Source of the DNA: Pararhodobacter marinus
GTDB lineage: Bacteria > Pseudomonadota > Alphaproteobacteria > Rhodobacterales > Rhodobacteraceae
Length of the DNA: 64,000 bases
Assembly: GCF_003122215.1 (NCBI RefSeq)
Contig: NZ_QEYD01000010.1
Span: forward strand, 124,001-188,000
Direction of reading: 5' to 3'
The position numbers were made by a program, and so were the translations under genes. This document shows positions 48,702 through 59,806 of this stretch, in pieces. The notes below the pieces were generated by a model, which was given only the letters and a program-made list of their open reading frames with translations, ran no database searches and was not told where the DNA came from. Every line of letters begins with the position of its first letter. Position 1 is the first letter of the stretch.

Positions 48702-49717
48702 TGGGGGCCGCCATGTCCAAATACCGTGTCGTGCGCATGACCCTGTCGGGGCGGCTGGCGCTGATCCTGTTCAGCGCGGCCCTTCTGGGGATCGTCGCCA
48801 TGCCCTGGTGGGCGTCGCAGGGGCTTATCCGCGATGTCGTCACGCTGGCCTGCTATATCGCCGTCGCGCAGATGTGGAACATGCTGGCGGGCTATGGCGG
48901 TATCGTCTCGGTAGGCCAGCAGGCCTTTGTCGGCGTCTCGGCCTACGCGATGTTCGTGCTTGCCCAGACCTTCGGGATGAACCCCTTCGTCGCGGTCTTC
49001 GTGGGGCTGATCGCGCCGGCGATCCTGGCCGTGCCGATCTACGGACTCCTTCACCGGCTCGAAGGCGCCTATTTCGCCATCGGCACCTGGGTCGTGGCCG
49101 AGGCCCTGCGCCTTGTCGCCACCAACATGCCGATGCTCAATGGCGGCGCGGGGATGAGCCTGCGCGTCATGACGCAATTCTCGGCGCATGAGCGGGCCGT
49201 GGCCTCGTCCCTGCTGGCCGCCGCCCTGCTGCTGGTGACGCTGGGCGGCAGCTACCTGCTGTTGCGCTCGCGCTACGGGATCGCACTGACGGCAATGCGC
49301 GACAACCCGGTCGCGGCGGCCAGCCAGGGCGTCGACGTGGGACGGCTGCGGCTTCTCATCTTCATCGCCACGGCGGTGGGAACGGGCTTTGCCGGCGCGG
49401 TATATTTCATGGCGCAGTTGCGCATTACCCCACCCTCGGCTTTCGATGCGAACTGGGCGAATCTGGCGATCTTCATCGTCATGGTGGGAGGCATCGGCAG
49501 CATCGAGGGCGTGCTGATCGGCGCGGTGATCTATTTCTTCGCCGACCGCTGGTTCGGCGAGTACGGCGCCAGCTACCTGATCGTGCTGGGCCTGTTGACG
49601 CTGGCCTGCGCGCTCTATTTCCGCGGCGGATTGTGGGGCTTCTGGTCGCGCTGGGTCGAGGCGCCGTGGTTCCCGACCCGACGCCGCCTGATCCGGCAGG
49701 AAGGAGAGAACGCATGA
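48701..49717 (+). CDS. Liv-type ABC importer permease (LivM-like)
   Basis: A 338-aa permease with about eight to ten membrane segments, the LivM motif GGIVSVGQQAFVGVSAYA and the EAA-type region LTAMRDNPVAAASQGVDVGRLR. The ATG at 48701 shares a base with the LivH-like stop (TGATG). A second in-frame ATG at 48713 has a G-rich stretch ahead of it and may be the real start. It overlaps the alcohol dehydrogenase gene by 4 bp. Confidence 0.88.
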   Translation: MGAAMSKYRVVRMTLSGRLALILFSAALLGIVAMPWWASQGLIRDVVTLACYIAVAQMWNMLAGYGGIVSVGQQAFVGVSAYAMFVLAQTFGMNPFVAVFVGLIAPAILAVPIYGLLHRLEGAYFAIGTWVVAEALRLVATNMPMLNGGAGMSLRVMTQFSAHERAVASSLLAAALLLVTLGGSYLLLRSRYGIALTAMRDNPVAAASQGVDVGRLRLLIFIATAVGTGFAGAVYFMAQLRITPPSAFDANWANLAIFIVMVGGIGSIEGVLIGAVIYFFADRWFGEYGASYLIVLGLLTLACALYFRGGLWGFWSRWVEAPWFPTRRRLIRQEGENA

Positions 49718-50724
49718 AAGCCCTGGTCTTCGACGGGTTCGGAAAACCCCTGCGCGCCACCGAGATCCCCGACCCGACCTGCGGCGCCGACGAGGTGGTG
49801 TTGAAGGTCTGCCGCTGCGGCATCTGCGGCAGCGACCTGCACATGACCGAGGACGAGACCTTCGGCCTGCAGGGCGGCGAGGTCATCGGCCACGAATTCG
49901 CGGGCGAGGTTGTCGAAACCGGGCGCGATGTCACCACGCTGAAACCCGGCGACCTGGTGGCCGCCGCGCCGATCCGGGGCTGCGGACGATGCGGCCCCTG
50001 CCGCGCGGGACAACCGGCATGGTGCGAAAACGGCATGACGCTGATCGGCGGCGGTTATGGCGAATACACCGCGCTGGCGCATCACCAGCTGCGCAAGATG
50101 CCACAGGGCCTGTCGCTTGCCGACGGCGCCCTGGCCGAGCCGCTGGCAGTGGCGCTGCACGGGGTGATGCGGTCAGGCATGAAACCCGGCGACCGCGTGC
50201 TGGTGGTGGGCGCCGGGGCCATCGGGCTTGCCGTCGTCTACTGGGCGCGGCGGCTGGGGGCGCAGGCCGTGGTCGCGGCCGATCTGGCCCGCCATCAGGA
50301 AGAGCGCGCCGGCTCCCTCGGCGCCACGGGCTTCGTGCAATCGGGGCCCGATATGGCAACGCGCGTGGCCGAGGCCTGCGGCGGAGCGCCCGACATCGTC
50401 TTCGAATGCGTGGGCAAGGTGGGCCTGATCGACCATTGCATCGAGCTGGTGCGCCCGCGCGGGACAGTCTGTGTTCTGGGCCTGTGCACGGGCACCGACC
50501 GGATGGACAGCTTTCGCGCGATCTCGAAGGAAGTGACGATCATCATGTCGGTTTTCTTCGACATGCACGAATTCCGCACCTCGATCGAAGCGCTGGATAC
50601 CGGCCGTTTCGCGCCGCAGGGCCTGGTGTCGGACGTGGTCGGGCTGGATGCCGCGCCCGCCGCCTTCGAGGCCCTGAGACAGCGCACGACCCAGTGCAAG
50701 GTCCTGATCGATCCGTTCGGCTGA
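49714..50724 (+). CDS. zinc-dependent alcohol dehydrogenase (MDR family)
   Basis: A 336-aa medium-chain dehydrogenase. Catalytic zinc ligands are Cys in RCGICGSDLHM and His-Glu in GHEFAGE. The structural-zinc cysteines are in GCGRCGPCRAGQPAWC, and the coenzyme motif is VVGAGAIGLAVV near residue 168. It is the last gene of the cupin/SDR/Liv operon and probably oxidises an alcohol of the imported compound. The specificity is unknown. A moderate hairpin lies downstream at 50775-50801. Confidence 0.87.
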   Translation: MKALVFDGFGKPLRATEIPDPTCGADEVVLKVCRCGICGSDLHMTEDETFGLQGGEVIGHEFAGEVVETGRDVTTLKPGDLVAAAPIRGCGRCGPCRAGQPAWCENGMTLIGGGYGEYTALAHHQLRKMPQGLSLADGALAEPLAVALHGVMRSGMKPGDRVLVVGAGAIGLAVVYWARRLGAQAVVAADLARHQEERAGSLGATGFVQSGPDMATRVAEACGGAPDIVFECVGKVGLIDHCIELVRPRGTVCVLGLCTGTDRMDSFRAISKEVTIIMSVFFDMHEFRTSIEALDTGRFAPQGLVSDVVGLDAAPAAFEALRQRTTQCKVLIDPFG

Positions 50725-50774
50725 TCGCGAGCGGCGCCCGTCAGATCCGGTCCCGATCCCTTCGCTGGTCCTGA

Positions 50775-50801
50775 CCGGCGCGCCCCGTTTGCGGGCGCCG
50801 G
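50775..50801 (+). terminator. possible terminator of the cupin/Liv operon
   Basis: CCGGCG...CCC pairs with GGG...CGCCGG across a short loop with a small bulge, 50 bp after the alcohol dehydrogenase stop and before the riboswitch. No T-run, so only a weak call. Confidence 0.35.
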
Positions 50802-50904
50802 GCCGGTTTGTCCGCGCCCCGACTCTGATGGTCTGTTTCAGGGCGATTGGTGTCGCAAACAATGGATCGCCCCCACCGCGCGACGATAAGTTGAGGGCAC
50901 ATGT

Positions 50905-53529
<2,625 letters not shown>

Positions 53530-53545
53530 CGCAGCGGGAATCCGG

Positions 53546-53577
53546 TCGCCCGGCATTCCCGCCGGGCGATCCTTTTT
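53546..53577 (+). terminator. Rho-independent terminator after the Rieske oxygenase operon
   Basis: Perfect 9-bp stem (TCGCCCGGC with GCCGGGCGA), 6-base loop, then TCCTTTTT. It starts 16 bp after the reductase stop. Confidence 0.88.
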
Positions 53578-53950
53578 GCCACATGCCGCGTCGCGGGCAC
53601 GTCCCGGGCGGCAGAGTAATGTTCCGGCTGCCTCGGCGACCAGCGGATCCGCCGACGGGTGCGGAGGGTTTCCCCGGGGCGCAGGTCCTCGGCATAAGGG
53701 ACGGAATGCCCCAGCGACGGTGTCTTGCAGAAATTCCGGGGCGTCCTGCCGGACGGGGCGGTCAGAAGCTCGCGCAGGGACTTGCCTTTATCGGCCCAGC
53801 CGGGCGGTTCGAACGGGTGCCAGACCATACCGCGCGCGATCCCCGCGTCATCGCCCCCGGTCGCGGCCCGCAAGGGGGCCAAGCACCGCCATCAGGCGGC
53901 CTGCGCAATCAATCTGCTCCGTGCTGTTCCGTGCGCGCCCAACGGCCCGA
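53578..53950. other. gap without a recognisable gene
   Basis: About 370 bp between the terminator and the response regulator stop. Open frames exist on both strands, but none has a ribosome site, a recognisable motif or a plausible partner. It may hold a decayed gene or simply spacer. Confidence 0.5.
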
Positions 53951-54604
53951 CTATCGGCGGCTCCCTTTTGAATCATCGCTCAATCCCAGTCGGGAGGCGT
54001 GCCAGGATGCTTCCGCGCGTGAGGAAATCCCCAGCTTGCGATAGATCGACTTGATGTAGCCGGCGACCGTGTTCTCCGAGATGGCCAACTGCACGGCCAC
54101 CTCAGCGTTGCGAAGACCCCGGCCGATCAATCCCAGCACTTCGCGCTCGCGGCCCGTCATGTCATTGTCGGGCGCCGCGGGGCCGGTGCGGCGGAAATGC
54201 TCCATGATCCGGCGCGCGACCGAGGGCGACAGCGCCGGCAACCCCTCGGCCATCTGCCGAAGCTGCCGGGTCAGCAGATCCTGAGGCTGTTCCTTCAGCA
54301 GATAGCCCTGCGCCCCGGCTGAAAGCGCGCCGACGATCGATGCATCGTCCCCCATCACCGTTGTGACGACGCAGATCGTTTCAGGGTGCAGAAGCCGCAG
54401 ATTGCGCAGCACATCCAGGCCCGAGCCGTCCGGCAGACCAAGATCGATCAGCGCGACATCAAAATCCTGCGCCGCTACCTCGCCAATACCGGCCCGCATG
54501 CTGGCGGCTTCGCGGATCTCGCAACCGGGGAAAGCGGTGGTGACGATCTCGACCAGCCATCGGCGCGTTTCGCTGATATCCTCGACAATCAGGATCCGTG
54601 TCAT
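53951..54604 (-). CDS. NarL/FixJ-type response regulator
   Basis: A 217-aa response regulator. The receiver domain has the acidic pair in VEDI, the phosphoacceptor Asp54 in ALIDLGLPDG and Lys in YLLKEQ. The C-terminal LuxR helix-turn-helix is visible as REREVLGLIGRGLRNAEVA followed by ISENTVAGYIKSIYRKLGI. It overlaps the kinase gene by 4 bp and is its obvious partner. Target genes are unknown; the small exported proteins divergently encoded beyond the kinase are candidates. Confidence 0.9.
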   Translation of the reverse strand: MTRILIVEDISETRRWLVEIVTTAFPGCEIREAASMRAGIGEVAAQDFDVALIDLGLPDGSGLDVLRNLRLLHPETICVVTTVMGDDASIVGALSAGAQGYLLKEQPQDLLTRQLRQMAEGLPALSPSVARRIMEHFRRTGPAAPDNDMTGREREVLGLIGRGLRNAEVAVQLAISENTVAGYIKSIYRKLGISSRAEASWHASRLGLSDDSKGSRR

Positions 54605-56877
54605 CGACGTCTCCGTTCGGCTCCAAAGGGAAATCTGGCCTCGATCCGTGTGCCGCCAGCACCGCTGATCATCGAGAGATCGCCGCCCAGGGCAATGATC
54701 CGCGCGCGCATGTTCTCAAGCCCGTTGCCGCGATAATCGGCCGAGATATCGAAACCCTTGCCGTCATCTTCGACCCTGGCGAAGATGGCGTCATCGCCCT
54801 GCCTTATGACGATGCGCACCAGGCCCGCATCGGCATGTTTCAGCGCGTTCTGAACCGCTTCGCGCACCACCGAGCGCAGCGTATGCGCATTGGCAAGCGG
54901 CAGGATCACCGAGTCTCCGCCCTCCACCACCCATTCCATGCGCATCCCGGCTGCAAAGACATGTTCCGAGATCTGTGCACGCAGATCGGCCAGCATTTCG
55001 TCAAACGAGAGTTCCGGATTGCTGGCATTGTTCACGATATCCCGCAAATCGGTCAGCGTTTCGCGGATCAGTTGATCCTTGCGCCGCGGCTCAAGGCTGT
55101 GCAGCGCCCCCATGAGCTGAACGCCGATATTGTCGTGAATGTCGCGCGCGATGCGCAGCCGTTCCTCGGCCACGCCCTTTTCATAAGCCGCGCGGCTTTC
55201 GAGGGCATTGGTCAGCATCGCCCGTAACTCGTCTGCAAGGGCGACATCGGCCGGGGCGAAAAGTTTGCGTCCCTGATCCGCAAAGTCGAGCCTGTAAGCC
55301 GGGAGCCCCCCGACGCCACCGACCACAAGTCCGGCCCCCTCGTCAGTGATGCTCGATTGCGTTGCGTTTTCCAGCGGGCTCAGGGTCAGAGGCTGGAAGA
55401 GCCCCTCCAGAAGGGCCGCCCAGATCGCGCGCTGATCGTGGCCGGGCGGGGTCAGCGCGACATCCATCACCTGCCGGAACAGCGCACCCCGTTGCGGTTC
55501 CCTGCGCCGCAGGACAAGCCGGCCCAGCATGTCCCGCAATGGCAACCACAGCAAGGCGACCACCAGCAAAGACAGGGCGAAGGCAGGTGCGCGCTCGTCG
55601 ATCACCGTGACAATCAGGATGGCATCCAGCACGAGCAAGAGCAGCACACCCGTGACATAAAAAAGAATGCGAAACGCCCACTCGTCCAGCTGGAACAACC
55701 GGTACCGGGCCACACCCAGGGCCATGCCGCCATAGATCAACAGGAAGAACAGGAATGCCTGCCCCTGCGACACCACGGCCGAAACCCCAAGCGCGACGGG
55801 CAGGATCACGGTCGTCACGAAGGCGCCCGCCCCGATGATGACCGCCAGCCCCAGCCAGGTCAGCGCGGCGCGGTCGCGCGGATCGCCCTTTGTGGCCCGG
55901 AATTGCAGCCCGACAAGCACGATGATCGCCCCCATCGCCGTCAGGATCGCAAGGTGGCGGCCAAGGGCCGGCCCATCGATCCATTCCAGCATGTCGGCCA
56001 GTCGCCACAGACCCAGAACGAGAGCAGGCACGAACAGAAACTGATTGCGCACCAGCCGCCGCGGATAGATCAGGAACAGGCCGATCATACCGACACCAAA
56101 GGTCAGCGAGCCCGTCGCATTGAGTGACGAGAGTGCCCAGAAAAGCGGATCGGGCAGCGCGAGTTCACGGGTGGAATAGACCGCTGCCGGGAAAGCCGAG
56201 GCCATCAACCCCGTTCCCGCGACCGCCAGGAACCGCGCAGCCCAGTCGCCTCGGCGAAGCGTCCAGATCCAGACACCGATCCAGAAGCCCGACAATCCGA
56301 CCCCAATCTGCATCCAGAACGCGGCGGGCAGACTGGTCAGCGGGCGTCTTCGCTCGGGCGTTATCCGGTAAACAGCTGTCGGTGGAGGGGTATCGGACCC
56401 CGCTTCCTCAAGCGCGGCGATATGCAGTTCGACGGGTTCTGCCATCAGGCCGGCCAGCTGGTTCTGACGCGCAAAATAGGCGGCCATGCCGGCATGGCTC
56501 GGCAAGACGTCCGGCTCTTCCATGATATCGGCGCCCGTCAGTAGGACGGCACCGCCGGCCGCCCCGGGACCAAGGGGCGCGATACTCAGGATCCGCGCGG
56601 GTTCGGGCGGAATCCCGGCGCGTGCGGCCGGACCTTCGACCGCGGTCAGCCAGAGCGCCCCCTCGTCCTGGAGCTTGGCAACGGGCGCGAACGGGCTCAG
56701 CCCCAGGCCGAGCCAGGGCCGGCTGATGGCAAGCCCCAGCATCGATCCGGCGAAGATCATGCTTAATGCGACGGCTGCGAAAAGGGCGATGCCCGGCGCC
56801 AGACGCCAGGGCAGCACCGCGGTCCGCCCGGGAACGGATTTCGGTCTTTCCGTGCATTGGCCTGGCTTCGCCGCCAT
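54601..56877 (-). CDS. membrane sensor histidine kinase (HisKA_3) with a PDZ-like sensor segment
   Basis: A 758-aa kinase. One N-terminal membrane helix (about 26-50) leads to a probable periplasmic segment with a PDZ-like pattern (WLTAVEGPAARAGI near residues 75-90). About seven more membrane helices follow (about 190-440), then a linker. The dimerisation helix carries the phosphoacceptor His581 in RIARDIHDNIGVQL. The ATPase domain has REAVQNALKHA, DDGKGFD and GNGLENMRAR. This is the NarX/DesK class that pairs with NarL-type regulators, here the gene just downstream. The PDZ-like segment suggests sensing of misfolded or proteolysed envelope peptides, but the signal is not known. Confidence 0.87.
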   Translation of the reverse strand: MAAKPGQCTERPKSVPGRTAVLPWRLAPGIALFAAVALSMIFAGSMLGLAISRPWLGLGLSPFAPVAKLQDEGALWLTAVEGPAARAGIPPEPARILSIAPLGPGAAGGAVLLTGADIMEEPDVLPSHAGMAAYFARQNQLAGLMAEPVELHIAALEEAGSDTPPPTAVYRITPERRRPLTSLPAAFWMQIGVGLSGFWIGVWIWTLRRGDWAARFLAVAGTGLMASAFPAAVYSTRELALPDPLFWALSSLNATGSLTFGVGMIGLFLIYPRRLVRNQFLFVPALVLGLWRLADMLEWIDGPALGRHLAILTAMGAIIVLVGLQFRATKGDPRDRAALTWLGLAVIIGAGAFVTTVILPVALGVSAVVSQGQAFLFFLLIYGGMALGVARYRLFQLDEWAFRILFYVTGVLLLLVLDAILIVTVIDERAPAFALSLLVVALLWLPLRDMLGRLVLRRREPQRGALFRQVMDVALTPPGHDQRAIWAALLEGLFQPLTLSPLENATQSSITDEGAGLVVGGVGGLPAYRLDFADQGRKLFAPADVALADELRAMLTNALESRAAYEKGVAEERLRIARDIHDNIGVQLMGALHSLEPRRKDQLIRETLTDLRDIVNNASNPELSFDEMLADLRAQISEHVFAAGMRMEWVVEGGDSVILPLANAHTLRSVVREAVQNALKHADAGLVRIVIRQGDDAIFARVEDDGKGFDISADYRGNGLENMRARIIALGGDLSMISGAGGTRIEARFPFGAERRRR

Positions 56878-57003
56878 GATCCCTCGACAGCCGGGTGTCG
56901 TCGGGCTGGATGACCGCTGCCGGCAGCGACGGGCAGAAGACCAGACCGATCCGGCGAAAGAGGATCATAAGTGCGGGTCGAGTGCCAGATCTCATGGCCC
57001 CGG

Positions 57004-57021
57004 CCCCCCTGAACAGGGGGG
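57004..57021. repeat. inverted repeat in the kinase/hypothetical divergent region
   Basis: A perfect CCCCCCTG-AA-CAGGGGGG palindrome in the 220-bp gap between the kinase start (minus strand) and the 57099 gene (plus strand). It could be a protein-binding site or a small hairpin. Confidence 0.4.
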
Positions 57022-57098
57022 TGCCCCGCATGCGCAACCCTGTAGTCTCGCGCTCCGCACGGCTCGTTGCACAGCACGACGGACGAAGGGCGCAAATC

Positions 57099-57659
57099 AT
57101 GTTTCAAGAACAGGACTTCCAGTCGGCGGGCCCGGCGCCGGAACCCGTTTCGCGATTGCAGACTATGGTCAACCGCGCCCTCTCGGACCTGAAACCGCTC
57201 GCCCGGCTCTCCGGCGAGCGGGTCAGACTGATCGGGGCGCAATGCGGAAGGATCGAGATCGAAGCGGCCATAGTCTGGCTCGACAACCTGGCACGCGATC
57301 ATTGCGCGGTCGAGGATTGGGATCGTCCCGCGCTGACCGGGATATTTCAACAACAGGACGCGCTGCACCGGATCCTTGCCCGCGTGTCCCGCCACCATCT
57401 TGGAACCGTCGCCGCCGGCCTGAAGAGCGCCGAATGGCAAACCCGCATCCATGTGGCGCTCGCGCTCGACACGCTGGACCGGCGAGCAGCCGAGCCCTAT
57501 CTGCGCGAAGCGCTCGCGCGGGAAAACAACGAGCTGGCGGGTCAGGTCTTGTTGCTGGCTTTGGCGCGTGCCGAGAGTGAAAACGTCTGGCGGCCACAGT
57601 CAGATCTTGACGCCCGTGGTGAACCTGACCGCATGAAACGGCACAGGCCGCAAGAGTGA
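57099..57659 (+). CDS. protein of unknown function, helical-repeat-like
   Basis: A 186-aa protein that I do not recognise. It is predicted to be soluble and mostly helical. A repeated pattern near the C-terminus (WQTRIHVALALDTLDRRAAEPYLREAL, read at IHVALALDTLDRRAAEP, and GQVLLLALARAES) resembles HEAT-like helices. No signal peptide from the ATG at 57099, which has AAGGG ahead of it. The frame stays open upstream to 56895, so a longer N-terminus is possible. It diverges from the kinase gene and precedes two exported-protein genes by 3 bp, suggesting an operon possibly controlled by the two-component system. Confidence 0.6.
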   Translation: MFQEQDFQSAGPAPEPVSRLQTMVNRALSDLKPLARLSGERVRLIGAQCGRIEIEAAIVWLDNLARDHCAVEDWDRPALTGIFQQQDALHRILARVSRHHLGTVAAGLKSAEWQTRIHVALALDTLDRRAAEPYLREALARENNELAGQVLLLALARAESENVWRPQSDLDARGEPDRMKRHRPQE

Positions 57660-57662
57660 CAC

Positions 57663-58112
57663 ATGATTTCTACCCCTGCGCTCGCCCCCACGCTGCTGGC
57701 TTGTGCCCTTGCCTCTTCCGCCTTCGCCCAACCCTTCGCCACGCCACAGGAGGCGGTTGATCGGATGATGGCCGCGACAGCGGCTGCGGACGCCGTGGGC
57801 ATGGCCGGCCTCTATGCCGAAGATGCGCTTCTGTTGATCCCGGGCCAGCCAGCAGTCGAAGGGCGCGACCGGATAAAAACCGAATGGCGCCGCGCTTTTG
57901 CAGACGGGTTCACGGATCTGCGGATCGGTACGCCCGAAGACCGACGCCGCACCGACGCCGCCGCGAGTGTCTACCTTTGGACCGCGCGGCATCGTCCCGA
58001 ACAGGGCGCGATCGCCACACTGAACGGCCGGACGCTGCTGTTTCTCGAGCAAGTCGAGGATGGTTGGCTGATCGCCGCCGAAATGTGGCAACCGGTGCCC
58101 GACGCCCAATGA
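57663..58112 (+). CDS. exported NTF2-like (SnoaL/DUF4440-type) protein
   Basis: A 149-aa protein with a signal peptide (to SAFAQ, about residue 22). An NTF2-like fold follows, recognisable by ATPQEAVDRMMAATAAADAVGMAGLYAEDALLLIPGQPAVEGRDRI (read at MAGLYAEDALLLIPGQ) and the C-terminal GWLIAAEMWQP. The family includes small hydrolases and ketosteroid-isomerase-like proteins of uncertain role. It starts 3 bp after the 57099 gene. Periplasmic. Confidence 0.75.
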   Translation: MISTPALAPTLLACALASSAFAQPFATPQEAVDRMMAATAAADAVGMAGLYAEDALLLIPGQPAVEGRDRIKTEWRRAFADGFTDLRIGTPEDRRRTDAAASVYLWTARHRPEQGAIATLNGRTLLFLEQVEDGWLIAAEMWQPVPDAQ

Positions 58113-58136
58113 GTTATGATCCGCAAAGAGAGTTTC

Positions 58137-58757
58137 ATGAATCCGCTTTCCCTTGCCCTGTCGATTCTTCTTTACGGCGCGTCGACACCCGCCCTTGCTC
58201 AGATCACGATCACCCCGCCGCCCGAAGTTTCGGCCCTGATGGCGGCCTGCACCCCGACCGAGGCGCAGCCGGACGCCATCGTCGCAGGGCTGCGCGGGCG
58301 CGGCTGGTCCGAGCCCGACACCGCCGGGCGACGCCCTGCGCTGACGGCGCTCACGGCTGCACATCTGTGGTCGTTTCTGCCAGATCATCCGGCCGAGGCG
58401 CAGATCGGATTGCTGGGTCAGCTCACCGATGCGGTCGAAGGCGCCCTGCAGGAGAACGGGGCGTTCCTGACACTCGGCAACGAGCAGGCCCTGATCCTGT
58501 GGGATGGTGAAAGCCTTTCCTGTCTCTGGGCCGGACCGGAAACCGGCACGGTGGATACGCTTGCCGTTCAGCTTGGCGGTCCCTTTCCGGAGAGCCCAAG
58601 CACCGTCACGCGGAGGCTGAGCCAGCGGGTCGAGGCGGGCGGCCGCAACTGGCGGCGTCAGATGGCGGTGGCCCGAACGCCGGCCGAGGCGCTGCCGCCC
58701 GATGTCGCCGGCGCGGCAGCCATAGATGCTGCACGGCTGGACAGATCGCCCGAGTAG
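58137..58757 (+). CDS. exported protein of unknown function
   Basis: A 206-aa protein with a signal peptide (MNPLSLALSILLYGASTPA, cut near LAQ, residue 22). Two cysteines (AACTPTE and LSCLWAG) could form a disulfide in the periplasm. I do not recognise the family. The ATG at 58137 has AGAGAG before it; an ATG at 58116 would add seven charged residues and is less likely. It follows the NTF2-like gene by 24 bp and ends shortly before a hairpin. Confidence 0.65.
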   Translation: MNPLSLALSILLYGASTPALAQITITPPPEVSALMAACTPTEAQPDAIVAGLRGRGWSEPDTAGRRPALTALTAAHLWSFLPDHPAEAQIGLLGQLTDAVEGALQENGAFLTLGNEQALILWDGESLSCLWAGPETGTVDTLAVQLGGPFPESPSTVTRRLSQRVEAGGRNWRRQMAVARTPAEALPPDVAGAAAIDAARLDRSPE

Positions 58758-59142
58758 ACATCTGGCACCCGGATGGGTGCTCTGAATGTTTCGGGTCGCG
58801 AACGATCATCTTCGCGTTCTTCGATCAGGATGGGCCCGACTCCTTAACAAATGTCACATGGCTGTGAGTGGCCAATTGCAGGGGACTTGTTAGGCTCCCG
58901 CCTGTTTGCAGTTGATGGAAAGGGCGGCTGCCGATCAGCGGACTTGCGGGAACGATGCCCGGTTTGGTCATGCTTCTGCGCCGGTAGACTTGCGTCACGC
59001 GGATACTGTTGGCTCTATTCAGTCCAACACCGGGATGAAATCGGGCTGCGGCCCAGCCGTGCCGATCCAAGTCGTTCAAAAGCGATTTCAGTGCGAAAGC
59101 AAAGCTCTGGGAATCCCGGGCATTACAGGAAGGATATCTTTG
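58758..59142. other. 385-bp gap, lower GC, no recognisable gene
   Basis: It is less GC-rich than its neighbours. It contains a hairpin at the start (58765-58780) and must hold the promoter of the exported protein at 59143. The frame of that gene stays open back to 58906, but the extension has no ribosome site and no family match, and a clear signal peptide starts at 59143. Confidence 0.55.
58765..58780 (+). terminator. possible terminator hairpin
   Basis: GCACCC-GGAT-GGGTGC, 7 bp after the stop of the 58137 gene. A modest T-rich stretch follows a few bases on. A plausible end for the 57099-58757 operon. Confidence 0.45.
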
Positions 59143-59682
59143 ATGAGCCATAACAAGCTCCGTGCAGGCGCCATTTCGTGCTTGCTGCTGTCGTTCTTCG
59201 GCCAGACCGTCGTTGCGCAGGAGAGTGTTGCCGTTGGCACAATGACCGCAGCCATCGACGGCGACGCTTATGCCGGGCAAACGATCGACATCCCGTCACA
59301 GGGTACCTCTACCGCAGAATTCCGGGCTACAGGCCCGGTCATGTCAGTGTCGATACAGGCTCATGCCACCGAGGCCGAAAGCGTCATGCAAGACGTAATG
59401 GTTGTGGAATTCATGCTGATGGGGGCCGGAGGGGCGCCGAACCCGATGACGCCTTCGGTAAGCTGGTGGCCCGAGGGAATGAACGCGCCGTTCTTCCAGA
59501 GCGACGAAGGCGGCACGGCCGAAGTCACGCTCGACACGCTTTCGCTGGACGATCCGGCCTCAGCCACGGGAAGTTTCGTCGCAACGCTTTGTCGAAAAGA
59601 CGGGTTCTTTGCCGAAGCGGACACGAGCGATTGCCGCGCCGTTGAGGGGCGCTTCGAGACAGCTTTGCGCGAAGGCTCTTGA
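59143..59682 (+). CDS. exported protein of unknown function
   Basis: A 179-aa protein with a signal peptide (MSHNKLRAGAISCLLLSFFG, cut after VVAQ near residue 26) and a small, mostly beta mature part. Two cysteines near the C-terminus (TLCRKDG and SDCRAVEG) could pair. I do not recognise a family; the composition and size recall small beta-sandwich secreted proteins. AGGAAGGA precedes the start. It stands alone between a terminator-like hairpin and the converging MarR gene. Confidence 0.65.
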   Translation: MSHNKLRAGAISCLLLSFFGQTVVAQESVAVGTMTAAIDGDAYAGQTIDIPSQGTSTAEFRATGPVMSVSIQAHATEAESVMQDVMVVEFMLMGAGGAPNPMTPSVSWWPEGMNAPFFQSDEGGTAEVTLDTLSLDDPASATGSFVATLCRKDGFFAEADTSDCRAVEGRFETALREGS

Positions 59683-59786
59683 AGACCATTCGGTTCTGCA
59701 CGGCTCGTCGCGTCGACGAAGGCCCCCCCACAGCCCCCGGTAAACGCGTCCACCGGAGCGGGCTGGCCCGTCCCTGACACCGCTCG

Positions 59787-59802
59787 TTGCGCCGGGGCGC
59801 AA
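59787..59802. terminator. possible bidirectional terminator
   Basis: TTGCGC-CGGG-GCGCAA, a perfect 6-bp stem between the converging exported-protein and MarR genes, 4 bp from the MarR stop. No long T-run. Confidence 0.4.
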
Positions 59803-59806
59803 GGTT

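Noticed and set aside
58906-59142. An N-terminal extension of the exported protein at 59143 back to 58906
   Set aside because: The signal peptide and ribosome site fit 59143; the extension has no coding features.
57057-59708. An 11-bp direct repeat (GCACGGCTCGT) at 57057 and 59698
   Set aside because: Too short, no consistent position relative to genes, GC-rich; probably chance.
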